In this document: positions 46,673-58,728 of the stretch, in pieces
Numbering within the stretch: the first letter of the stretch is position 1
Layout of the letters: the number at the start of each line of letters is the position of its first letter
Assembly (NCBI RefSeq): GCF_016086655.4
Contig: NC_052134.2
Coordinates: 10,602,001-10,666,000 of the forward strand
Source: Lepeophtheirus salmonis
Taxonomy: Eukaryota; Arthropoda; Copepoda; Siphonostomatoida; Caligidae
DNA: 64,000 nt
Reading direction: 5' to 3'
Made by a program: the position numbers and the translations under genes
The notes under the pieces: model-generated
The model's database searches: none
Told to the model about the DNA's origin: nothing
The model's input: only the letters and a program-made list of their open reading frames with translations

Positions 46673-49399
46673 GAATGATTAATTGGACCTTGTTTTTCAA
46701 TCAATACGGTTACATATTGTGATTACCCCTCAAAAAAACACTATGGCTGAAAGATAAGCTAACAATCAAGGATGATCTGATAGAAAAAGGATCTAATTAG
46801 AACGCTATATGCTTAGAAATGGGGAGTTTTAAAATTACTTATTTTTATAAATGCCCAAAAATTGTGGTTATTTTTCAAATTTTGTCTGATTTACGTGTCT
46901 TGGTTAAAAAATTCAGTGGTTGTGTGAATAATTATCTTTCAGCAAATTTTAAAATAGATTCTTTCAATAAAACAAGAGCTTCTATATCTTCTCAATGTGG
47001 TTTGATATCTCCTGTTGGAAAATCAATTGTTTTTCTATATTTTTTATTCCATTTAAAAAAAAAAATTCTGACCTCTAGGAAGTGCCTTATCATTGGCAAA
47101 AATTAATTATAATTTAATTAATTAATTGATATAAAAAAAGGTTAAACTGCTTAGACTTAAGTCAAAATAATTTGCTTAAGTACATTTTTGTCATTACTTA
47201 CAGAGCTATTGTGGAAACGTTTGCTAATTTTTATTAGTTTATTTAACACGACCTTAATATCAGATCAAAATTTAGGCATTTTGTTGTTTTAAAGAATGTT
47301 TTTGTTCCACTATTCAACTGCGCATAATTGATTTTTTTAGAGACAGCAAGGGTTGTTGTCTTTTTTTCCGTGTTGTGCTAATAAAATTAATTTCTCGACG
47401 AAATAGTAAATTCAATGACATTAAAAATATATTGAAGAGTGAATAAAGATTCGTTTCAAAGGTTGATCCAACGCAGATAAAGGAAACCCACAGGGAAGAT
47501 TTGATAGCCAAATTTCGGAACTAGGTACATGTGTTGGAGGAGGAATAAGCAAAGCTTTTAAAAGAGATAATTTGGATTGGAATGGCGTTGCAGTTGAAGA
47601 CCTGTCAAAACGGGAAAAATACCTGTCAAAAAGGGAAAAGAAAAGGTAAATAAGGAATTCAATATGACATTCAAAAATGACCAAATCTAATGGAATTACT
47701 GGAAAACCAACAACAGTTTACCCAATTTGGTATACAATATTTTTGGACTAGAAAGATAAGACAAATAAAAGCTTTTAGGAACTTTCCCTAAATCTAAATT
47801 AAAGAAGAAGGTTTGATGCCCTTGGTCTTTCGGGTGGAAGAGATTCTTCGAAGCAGATTTTATTAACATCACGTTTAAAGATCATGTAAAGTAAATACAA
47901 AGTTTGAAAATGGAAATTGTACAACTAGAAGATAATGTATTTTTCCTTAGAAGAGGTCTTGATAACTTAAGTGTTGCTCAAAAGCCAATTGAAGTAACTA
48001 TAAAAAAATGAGGTGGAGGTACACTTGACTTGAAGAAATAAGTATTAAGAAGAAATAACTTTTTTCAAATGTTCCTTTAACTGGTTAACTGATTAAGTAT
48101 AAGTAAACATTATAGTATTACATTTACTCCATCTAAATAAGGAATAATTGGGTGAAATCAATATACATAAAGTACAATGAAATATAGTATCATTATAATA
48201 AAAAAACTTGAGGCATACATTAGAAAAACTTAATGACACTTGTAAGGGTTCAGTAAATATCAGTGAAGAACTAAACAAAATACTAGAATATGAAAAATTT
48301 GGATGAATGATCTGCTCGAACATGAACCTAGTGGAATCTTTATTTTACTCTGCGACTAAGTAATGGGATAGTGTCGAATGCCCCACATAAAATATCAGGT
48401 GATATCACAGCCTTCTACTAAGTCTGTAAATTTTTCGAGAATATTAGAGTGAAAGAAAATGTGTCTTTTGTTAAAGAAAGGTAATGAAAAAAAATAACAT
48501 CCTATTTCTGTGGAAAAAATTGGTACATATATAAAATCCCTAGAAATATCGGGTTGCTGTATGAATTCTATACCCATTTCGTCCGAAAAGTTTCCCGGCT
48601 TCTAGAATTAGTGAATGAAGAAATCTTCAAAACATGGAATTACCAGATTTTATCATTACGGAATGACTGACTTTAATTAACAAAAATGAAATTTTATTCT
48701 TAATATTAGGAGTGGCCTGTATGAGACAATTTTTTTAAATAATTTTGTCAGTCTTTAAAGCTTCCAAATAGCCTATCTAGATATATTAAGGCGGGGAAAT
48801 GGAATGGGCTTCATAATCAAGGTGAGCAAGTCCACTTTAGGTGTCTTTGTCCCTTTTTTACTCGTGATACAGTAATATATATATCTCAGCTACTATAAGG
48901 AGTGAATACGCAATTGAAAAAATTTATCTGGTGGATTTTTATACTGTACGACATATTGAGGAGTACTAAAATTCGATTTTAGTTAATAAACGGACAAAAA
49001 AACTATTTTATAGCTGTTATTTCTATTCTTTTGCCAAATTCTTGAAAAAATTGTATAGTATATTCAATATACATAATTTGAAAACATTATTTGATGACTT
49101 CCATCTACTCTTAGAAAAGAAAAGAGTTCATAAATCATTCAGCTTCTGTATATATATATAAAGATTCACGCGACTTGGTTGCCCGTAAGAACCATTTCAT
49201 AACAGTAGCTTTTAAGACTTTGCCTATTTTCACATACAACCTTACAATGTTATTTCTTAGCTGTTTAGAAATTTCAAATCAGACAGTACTATGCTAATGT
49301 CTTCCAAAGTTATTTTAAGACTAAGAGGAAGGTAAGATGGGATCAAAGATTACCTCATATTTATCTCTCATACCTCAGAAATAATTAAACAGAGTGTCA
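46673..49399. other. Gene-poor stretch, possibly the 5' part of a LINE
   Basis: A 95-codon + frame at 46819-47106 has no recognised domain. From about 47430 the + strand has broken lysine-rich frames of even codon texture up to the RT at 50.5 kb, so this may be the ORF1/endonuclease part of one decayed LINE. No catalytic motif was found to prove it. Confidence 0.3.
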
Positions 49400-50960
49400 A
49401 TACAATAATGAAGGTATTTAATTGTATGAAGGAAGAATGAACGAAGGAACATCTAGAAGAAGAAAATATCCAATGATATTGCTAATATCTTGTTAAAAAT
49501 GTACAGAACATGGTGATTCAGTAACTTCAGGACAAGAAATAAAGAATTTGATTGTGAATGATGCTTCTAAATAAATGAGACAGTTCTTTAGGAAAAAAGG
49601 TCCAGCAGCAACAAGTGACCCCTCCAAGAGATATGATGGCTAGATATGGACTGTATAAGGTCAACAAAGACACTGTGTAATTCCTATTCTAATTACTGAA
49701 ATAATGGAAACTTCTACATCGAAATGTGTGTCAAAAATGGATGCTTTTCCTAAATTTATGTACTAAAATTGGATTTAAGCCTTCCAAAATGTACCCTAAA
49801 GCATTCAACGTCTAAAAATGGACCAGAAAAAGTTTTTATAGAGTGTATATTATAGAAACTAAGATATAGATAATACTGTATCGCAAGTAAAAAAGGAATA
49901 CGGTCACAAAAAAGGGGTCTGCTCATCTTTGTATGAGGCCAATTCCATTTTTTTGCTAAAAAAGCTAAAAAACAGCCTAAATTAAAATCTACAAATCTAT
50001 AAAATGACCCTCCATACATCCTATTCCTATTAAGATATCAAACAATAGGTCAATGACGGTGCTCAACACGACTTACAAATCTCTCAAGGGTATTCTGAAC
50101 AACCAATTGGAGAAAACGTTGGAAGTCAGCATATAAATGGTGCATAAAGGATTTATGAAAGAAAAATACGCGGAGGGCATTTCTCGTTCTGTAAAACACG
50201 CCATGGATACCATAAACATACAGAAAGAGGATGTCGCTAAAAGACTTCTACTCCATAGCTCACGAGTTCCTCACAAATCAACTCCATCGATACAAAGCTC
50301 TTAGGGATATGATTAAAAAAATAGCAGTTACATTATGAAATTCCATGTAAAAATTTAAAACACCTCGTCTACAAGGAGAATTTGATATCTGAAGGGATTG
50401 TAAACGAGGAGACTTGATTTCAAAATCCTTTTCTATTTTGGAAAACAATGTGTTATAGTATCAGATCTAGGAAGATAAAAATATTAGAAGCACTAAAATT
50501 GATGGTGGCAAGGTTCTTAAGGCCCTCTTTTACGCTGACGACCTTTCTATTATCTAATGAGGCAATGAACAAGATATCATAAGGTCTTAATATAGAATAG
50601 GCACTATCTTAAAAGAATTTTAAGCCGAATCTGGACTTCAAATAAACATTGGAAATACTCTGGAGATAACTCCATTGGAATCCATGCTAAAAACCTCACA
50701 AAATTCTTCTAGGCATATACTAAAGTTGAAAAGTCCGTGCAAAGTTCAAGAGATTACACAACTGATACGTATAGAAGTTTAATGCTACCTTGCCATATCC
50801 TCAGAAACTTTCTGCCAGAAGATCGAGGGTGGGTGCTAAAAACAGATCAACGACTTCTTTATTAAGAAGTATGGCACTTCTCCCAAAGAACGAATTCGGA
50901 GTGTCCTTGATCTTCTAAAGACGAATCACTTTCGCCAAGTAAGGCAATGGCGAAGGTTCA
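49400..50960 (+). pseudogene. Non-LTR (LINE-like) reverse transcriptase remnant
   Basis: Broken + frames include LKGILNNQLEKTLEVSI (about 50080) and MVHKGFMKEKYAEGISRSV (50138-50195). These are the 'Q.GF..GRS' region of LINE RTs. GGKVLKALFYADDLSII (50502-50558) contains the catalytic YADD, and AESGLQINIG follows as the next RT block. Many stops. The order and distances fit one element; the 5' limit is uncertain. Confidence 0.65.
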
Positions 50961-51249
50961 CCGACTCTTTGACCTGGTATTCGTACCTGACTTGAGGAAT
51001 TCTTTATTTAGGGGGATTGTGATACAATCTGTCCAGGACTTACATACCCTTGGCCCATACAAACATGAAGTCCAAAGAATTTGTGAAGGTTTGCGAGGGT
51101 TTAAAGGAACATTCTACAGTCGGATGTCATCTTTTAATTCTCCTAAATCGAGCCCGTTCGAAATATTTGAAGCTTTTATGGTGAAAAGGAAAAAAGATGT
51201 GAATTGGAAAGAAAGAAGAATCAAACATCAATTTTCTATAAACACAGGG

Positions 51250-53040
51250 CTTACGGCGCTGAGGCAAAGACGTGCACCGGACCCCCATGTCCCTTCTTTT
51301 CTCTCATCGCAAAAAACTAAGTAGTCCTCAGCTCGTCGGGGCTGAGGTATTAAACCTAGACAAGGATCTAATTTACGGAAGAGAGACACTTAAAAAAATT
51401 AAGTTCCTTATCGTTTCAGGAGCTCAGGTCTCAGTTTTACAAAAAAAAATTTGGCACTTGAGAGTTTGAAAAAGAGTAAGTTACCGTCCTTAGTCACCTT
51501 CATTGTTCCTTTGTGGATGGAGTCCCAGTATATTGTACGTCACGCAAAGAAGTACTACTAGATTTTTTATGTATGTTTTTCTAATTTTGGGTATTTTTAA
51601 GCTTTAACGTCACAAATTGTTCCCTCTTCAAAAGACCGGGGTGCCTACAACTAAACACCTGTTCGGCACTTGATGAAACCCTCGATAGTTACTTTAGGAC
51701 TGCCCTGTTGTGCTTGGGCTCTGAGATTCAGTGGACCCAAATTGGCTTTTCTGAAGAAAGAGGTGGACAAGCTCCTGGAACTTGGAGTTCTGCGAGTGTG
51801 ACCATCATCCTTCTCATCAGCAGTGCACATCCTTTAGAAGCTAAGTGGAGGATTCCGCCTCTGTGGGGACTTTTGTTGCCTGAATTGCATTTCTGAGCTG
51901 GATTGTTATTCCTTTTCTATAACGAGGGACTTTTTCAAGGCATTAGGGGATCCAATGTGTTCAGTAAACTGGATGTAAGGAAGGCATACAATCAGATCCT
52001 TGTAGAGGATCAAGACGATCACAAAACGGCAATAATTAAACCAGTTGGCCTTTTCAAGTATACTCGCATGCCTTTAAGGCTAAAAAATGCAGCACAGTCT
52101 TTCCATGGGTTCATGGATTCATGGAAATGTGCTGGAAGATTTTGTTTATTTAGACAATAATGTTATTGTGTCCAAGTCCAGAGAGGAGCATCGAGGGTCA
52201 CTCTCAAAAGTGCTGTCGAACCTCCAAGAAGCAGGCCTCCGTCTCTTAAGAGATAAATGTAAAAAGGCGGTACACTCTTTCGATTTCCTGGGCCCCCACG
52301 TCTTGGAAGAGGGCATTAAACCTCTTTCGACTAGAGTCGTGGCTATTCAAGTCTTACCTCCTCCCAATTCTTGTAAAGAACTTCAGGCCTTTTTTGGGAT
52401 GGTTCATTATTATGAAAGGTTCATACCGGACCACTCTTACTACAAAGGGAAAATACATGCCCTATTGCAATTGCATTCCAAATTTGGGTGGGAGAAAAAG
52501 GAGCAGGAAACATTTAAAAAAATTAAATAGGCTCTCTTGGGCTTTCGAGAGGACAGCTCCCCTTTTGCACTGACAACAGACGCGTCGTTGATTGGGATGG
52601 GAGCTTCTTTAGAGCAATGGACAGGAACGGCTTGGACACCATTGGCTTCTTAGTCCGAATCGTTGACTCCTACTCAGCAAAAGCACACGGCATTCAATAG
52701 GAAGCTGCTTGCAATCAAGGAGGCTCTGGCACATTTCTGCTGGTCACTAGAAGGGTTGACTTTACGATATTTTACGACTACAAACTCTTGAGTTCGGCAT
52801 TGGAATCGATGAACCCGTCATAAACGACAACGCAGTTTAGATGTTTCTCCTTTATAAATGAGCTTCATTGTCAGATTAATCACAAGTCGGGGAACGAGCA
52901 CGTCGTGGCCGACACCTTCGAGACTGATATCTCCAGCCAGTTCTTAAATGCTTCCCTCCTTGAAGATGTGTTACAGACCCAGTCTTCAAACGACCCACGT
53001 AGCCTGGATTTTAAAGCAAGTCTTTTGCTGCTAGGAAGTT
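51250..53040 (+). mobile_element. Second Gypsy pol remnant (protease, RT, RNase H)
   Basis: 51272-51469 ends in KFLIVSGAQVSVL, a protease site with the catalytic Asp replaced. RT frames follow: VFSKLDVRKAYNQI (51957-51998), FKYTRMPLRLKNAAQSFHGF, then YLDNNVIVS in place of YxDD (second Asp lost), FDFLGPHVLEEGIKPL and ELQAFFGMVHYYERFIP (52378-52430). RNase H: FALTTDASLIGMGASLE (52566-52616). Frame changes at about 52090-52130 and stops after 52530. No LTR was found, so both ends are lost. Confidence 0.85.
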
Positions 53041-53639
53041 TGGAAGTTGTGTTCTGGTCGGTTTGGTGACAAAAGAAACTTCAGATCTATAGTGTCATCA
53101 AATAAGTTACGGAAAAAAATATTTTCTTTAGATCACAGTATTAGAATAGAACAATTCTAATCAAATTAAAAGTGGAAACATGATAATAGTTTAATACATG
53201 AAATAAGAAAGAAACAACAGGTAACGCACAACAAAGCTAGCGCGTGTGTTTAAAACAAAGATTATAAAATTAATCAGCTGTGAATATAATTTTCTAATGT
53301 GTTTACTAAGAGTGGCATGGGACAGCTACTAATCTGTTTATGTTCATAAATTAATAGTATGATGCACTCCAACTTTATATTCTCTTCCAATGCCGGGTGC
53401 ATCATTATGATGCAGTCTCTCTCCAAAATCATCCCTCCAAAAACGTTGCACACTACTAAACTTTCTGTTGACTTACGGAATGAAACAAACCTAAGGAAAT
53501 TATAGAATAGATGGTGAGAGGACTCTACTCCCATTTTACAAAACGTACTATATTTCTCGAGTGGGCTCGAGGTTTTATTATTTGTAAAAAATGACTATAC
53601 AGCTAAGTTATAGCAAAACCATTTTTGTTTTGAGTTTGT
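53041..53639. other. Unassigned spacer between two Gypsy remnants
   Basis: The 86-codon minus-strand frame (53534-53274) shows no domain I can name. The sequence is AT-rich. Confidence 0.35.
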
Positions 53640-54054
53640 GAAGGGATTTTGGACGAATCCATCCTGCATGATTTAGAATAGGGTGGTCGGGGGATATACC
53701 TCAGTTCTCCAGACGTCTATTTTTTAAATATCTCGGGTTATTCTCTAGGACTCTTCCAGAAAAGGCTCTCCTGACTCAGCTAATGCTCATTGTCAACAGA
53801 CCAATCATACCCAGCATGTAGTCCCGATGTCTGTCACGTTGTTGCTTAATCGCACGGCCTCTCACCAAGAAGTTGTGGGAAGTCAAGGAGGGCCTCCTAC
53901 CCATTAGTTGTCCGAACGAGGTGAGTTGATCTGATATGTATAGTTCCTCATTAATATGAATCCTCATATTATAATTTAGGGACTCGTGCGGACATAATAA
54001 AGGAAGGACCAATGGAAAAAAACAGAATTCCAATACTGCACCATTTTGGCCCAA
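53640..54054 (-). pseudogene. Gypsy integrase C-terminal fragment
   Basis: The minus strand has FGQLMGRRPSLTSHNFLVRG (the 'FGRRLR.L' region after the integrase core) and AIKQQRDRHRDYML. In another frame it has SGRVLENNPRYLKNRRL (about 53700-53760), the conserved 'SGRV.RRN.RYL' end of Gypsy pol. It is opposite in strand to the pol at 51250-53040, so it is a separate insertion or an inversion. Confidence 0.55.
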
Positions 54055-56944
54055 AAGGAGTCCAAAGTCTTAATTGTTTTTGTGAGTTCTAATGGACCCG
54101 TATGTAAGTTACGAATTGTATGTTCGGTTAACAAAATTTTGTGGGTAAAAAAAGTTTTAGAAACTAAAAAAAAATAAATAATAAATGACTAAAATAACAA
54201 AACTGTTCAGATAAATGATAAAAAGGATGATTTCAGTTTAAAAACTGAAACTTCTTATACCTGAATATTGACAAACTAAATTTCTTATTAATGCCTGCCA
54301 CATACTCATATTACATGTTATCTCGATCTTAAAACTGGTAAAAGGATAACCTTGATCTAAATAATCTTAAATAAAAATGAGATTGTAATTGTTATAATGT
54401 CTTGATAAAGGATTACCCATATTTTGTTTTAATTTAGGTGTTGGGGAGGGGTAAATGGTACTTTTTTGGGTTTGACATCCCGGATGGAAAGTTTTTGTAA
54501 GTATTGGTTTTTTATGATGCTCCGAGATAGTTCTTTAGATTGCTGCAAGTCTTTTCCGCCCACCTGATGGCTCAAATAAACCGTCCGGAGGCTATTTTCA
54601 GAGGTCTGGAGGTCAGACTTAGCAGTTCTGTCAGGCTGACAAACAAAGACTCAACGTTTTAGGTGACATAAGTAATTTCATGGGGTCAAACCGTGGGAGG
54701 CTCTCGGAACATGGATTGAATTTGCATTTAATTTGTATGTAAATGTTTTCAAGCAAAAGAACATATAAAAGTCAAATACAAAAGTATATTCATCAATGTG
54801 AACATATATAATAATACAATTTGCTACCTATTGGAGGGGTTTAAACTTGTAGTTTCCTTTTACATATAAGTTGGTCTGTCAGGATAAATATGCAAGCAAT
54901 AATGATTTCTTGTAATAGAGTGTGTTTGGATTACATTTGTGTTCTCCGAATAATTATTTCAATTTCTATCAATAAATTAGGCATAGTATTCTTCCTTTCA
55001 TTTCAACTATAGTTAAATTTTGACATAATATGTTGATAAAACAGGGAAACGACAAATTATTGAGTACATCTTAGGCCACTTAAACGATTAAAAACAAGTT
55101 TTGAGGCGTCTGCAGGGGGTGAACTGTAGGGCCCCTACCCCGAATTAAGGAATTTCCCTTTATTAGATTTTTGTTTGTCACAATGAAAAAATGTTATTAA
55201 AATAAGGGTAAAACTTTTTTTGAAGATATATTTCCTTAAAAAAGGTCACTCCAGCAAATCCATAGAACTCCAGAGAAAAAATTTGAATTATAAATTTTTT
55301 CCTTAAAATTTAATTGTTTTGTGTGAGCAGCTATAGATTTTTGAAAAAAATTTATTATTTCAAATTTTTTTTGTGAACACTTGTGGATGTTTTTGCAAAA
55401 ATTATAATTTCTTTTTCATAACTATGGATGTTCATGGATTCAAGTCTTATGGTCAGGCTGAAGGAGAGCTAAAGGGCCTGCTTCAGCATTGCTGTTGCAG
55501 GGTGAGTAGTTTCATTGCAGTTTAAGAAATGATATATATTATTAAGGCCCCAATTCCTTTCTATTTCTATAGATAAGGGGATTTTTACCTCCGTATTTTC
55601 TTGAAGTGGTCCCCTGGCTCCCATTATCTTTCAATATATCTTCTTAATATTGGTTTCTGGATCTAGGCCATTCCATGGCGTTTGATTTGTAGTGTAGACG
55701 AAATTTCCCTTATCGCCTACATAAAAAGACTTTTTATAGAAAAAATTGATCTGAGATGCTCTTTTAAAGTAGGAGAACAGAAGAAATTTTTCAATGAAGC
55801 ATCATATTTATCACACTAGCTCCCCATTTCTACATTTGCAAGTCCTATATATTTTGGTACATTTACGTAATCAATGCTCATCTTATTCCATTTCTTGGCA
55901 CACTCCTCCTTATAAGGTAGACATATTATAATATGGGTTATACTTGGAACTACCATTATATTCCAATATTTGATTATGTCAAGTGCTTTGAGCTTATATT
56001 TTTTTATTTGATAAAATTAGTAATTCTATTTTATTGTCTATTTTTTTAGTGTTATTTTCCCATAGTCATGTTATTTCCTAATATTGATGCATCTTTTACC
56101 AAGAGCTCCCAATACATAATTTGAATGAAAAATATTTTAAAATAAATTCCAAATATATACAGTTATAAATTATGAACGAGATATTTAATTTAATAAAAAC
56201 TCAAGGAACACAACATTAATGGCAACCCACTTTAGAAATAGATTAAAATTACAATTGTCGCTAATTGTTTTAATTATTTTCTGTATCATTGGAGACTAAT
56301 GAGTTTTACATCTTGAACATAGGCGGATTCTTCATGAAACGAGCCTCTCCAATGATGATGCATGTTACCATAAATTCACTTCAGACTAAAGAGCCAATGA
56401 AAGCTTTTTTCCAAACAAGTTGGAAAGACGGAACACAAATTCAAACATAATTTAGTTACTTTATTTCTTTTAATTTATAATGGAATATGTATATATCCTT
56501 AATTTGCGATAAACACTGAAAATTAAATTAATTCCGAATTCATTTACGGCCTCTTCTGTGGCATCCTTTTGAATGTCACATCAATTTCTATCGCTTGTAG
56601 TCCGGGGCCGCCAGTTGCCCTCTTTTCCGTTTGAAAAAACGAGCTTTCCCTTTGCAGACCAGTATTGTACTGTCCCAACTTCCGTTTTAACCTCAGGGAT
56701 TTCCATCAATTTTTCCACCTCAGAAAAAAATTCTTGCGTGAAGGATTTAAAGATAGAGCCTTGAAATTTGAAGTTTGATAGTTGTTTTTTTTCTTAGTAG
56801 AGTCCTACTGCAAGATAAATAATAAATTAGACCAAAGGAAATTTTCTGTTTCAACACGTCTCCATTTTCGTTACTTTCATTGGCTTGCAGTAATTAGAGT
56901 TGTTAGTGTAGTAAATTATCCAATAGAGACAACATCTGTCAGTA
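54055..56944. other. Gene-poor region with a GGGGCTGTAG-family repeat
   Basis: No host gene. 55110-55440 carries gggtgaactgtagggccc followed by periodic A/T-rich units (gagcagctataga, gaacacttgtggat, cataactatggat). 54430-54670 is GC-richer without a frame. The short frame 56573-56764 has no domain and may be 5' flank of the piggyBac copy. Confidence 0.4.
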
Positions 56945-58728
56945 ATGGACAACAAATCTTTTTATGGAAAATTACGATTTTTAGCATCAGCAAGAGATTT
57001 AATTGAAGATAATCCTGGTGATGATTTGCATATAGTTGTGCTTCCTCCTGAGCTAGCAGACTAAGGTAAGGATATTTTTTACATAATTACTTTGAAATTG
57101 TTATCTTACATTATAATTACATTTGAGACCAAAATTACCACAGTAAATAGAAATGTGTATACTAACATTCAGGTAACGACAGTGATGAAGAGGGTGATGA
57201 TAATATTCTTGATATCGATTACATGCCTGATGAAATTGCTGTGAGGTTGATATTTATGGAGAAGATTCAGAAGAGGAAAACAATGCAGAACATGGAGATG
57301 ATGATGTTACGAATACAATTAGTAAAAGATGGAGAAAAAATGTATAAACATTTTTTGGTGAACTTGACCCAATTCTAAAAAGTGATGTTATTAGTGAACA
57401 TGCAGAAGAAAGTATGCATGATATATTTTCATTATTTTTCACAGATGATATGATATCACTAATTGTGGAACAAACAAATCTTTATGCACAAAGAGACAAG
57501 AATCTACCGACATTCTCAGTAGATGCTAGCGAAATGACAAAAGTTTTTAGGTTTATTGATTTTTAGCGGCTATCACCGTCTTCCGTCAGAAAAAGATTAT
57601 AGGAGCACTGCAGATGACATGGAAGCACCTATTTTCTCGAAAATAATAAGCAGAGATCGTGTACGTATTATAAAAAAATATCTACATATTTCTGACAATG
57701 AGAATCTGGCCCATTCAAAAGTAGCAAAAAAATTATTAAGAAATAATTGTCAGCAATTTGGAGTATTTCATGTACAATTGAGCATTGATGAATCTATGGT
57801 TCTGTACCGCGGTCTTCACAGTGCAAAGCAATTTATAAAAAGTAAACCTTTCAGGTTTGGATACAAACTGTGGATTCTCTGTAGCTCTGATGGATTTCCT
57901 TTCAACATTTATACTTAGTGTGGCAAAGATTCTAGCCAAAAAACTCCTTTAGGATCATCTGCCGCGAAAAATATGTTGACTCCAGTTTCAAACAAAAATC
58001 AACATGTTGTCTTCTTTGACGATTTCTTTAGGAGTCACTAGCTTCTTACTAATCTTACAGAAGAAAATACTGGGGCATGTGGTACTGTAAGAGGTAATAG
58101 AACTGGTCATTGTCCACTACTATCAAAGAAGGAATGCAAAAGGAAACCATGGGGAACATATGATTTTCGATCAGATGGAACTGTTGTTTGCGTCAAATGG
58201 AATGGTAACTGTCCAGTTACTGTTGCAAGCAACTATTATGAGTGTTTCTCATACAAAAAGTTGATAGAAGAGTTAAACATGAGCACAAGAAAACAGTTGA
58301 TCAACCATATCTTATAAAAATGTATAATCAAGGAATGGGAGGTGTAGACATCTGTGATAGACTTCTTGCTTCATATTGACTACGGCTTCGATCAAAAATG
58401 GTGGTGGAATTTGTTTGCACATGTAATAAACCTATCCATTGTTGCTGCCTACAGATTCTATGAACATGTGGAAAAAAACACAACTCATTTGCAATTTAGG
58501 AGAGAAATTGCAAGAGCATTAGTGAAGTCGGAAAATATCCGAAAGTGCCAAGGAGGACCAACAGCTCCACCTAGCGTGGCCGTAAGATATGATGGAGTCA
58601 ACCATTTCCTAGTGGAATGTAAACAAGGTAGATGCGTGATGTGTCAAAAAAACACTAGACTGAATTGCACAAAATGTGTAAAAAAAACTTCACAAAGGAT
58701 GCAGTCTAAATATCATGACCAGAAGTAA
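56945..58728 (+). pseudogene. piggyBac-type transposase pseudogene with an intron
   Basis: A first exon-like frame (56945-57065) starts MDNKSFYGKLRF. Its last codon before a GT donor is a stop (57062-57064). An AG acceptor at 57172 resumes the family's acidic N-terminus (GNDSDEEGDDN). After frameshifts come LFFTDDMISLIVEQTNLYA, FSGYHRLPSEKDY, LSIDESMVLYRG (first Asp), SKPFRFGYKLWILC, VVFFDDFF (second Asp), and YNQGMGGVDICDRLLASY (third Asp, 58321-58376). The C-terminal WWWNLFAHVINLSIVAAYRF and a Cys-rich end (C-x2-C ... C-x2-C, 58618-58685) follow. Six or so breaks make it non-functional. It is nearest in my view to the PGBD2/3-like group. Confidence 0.9.
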
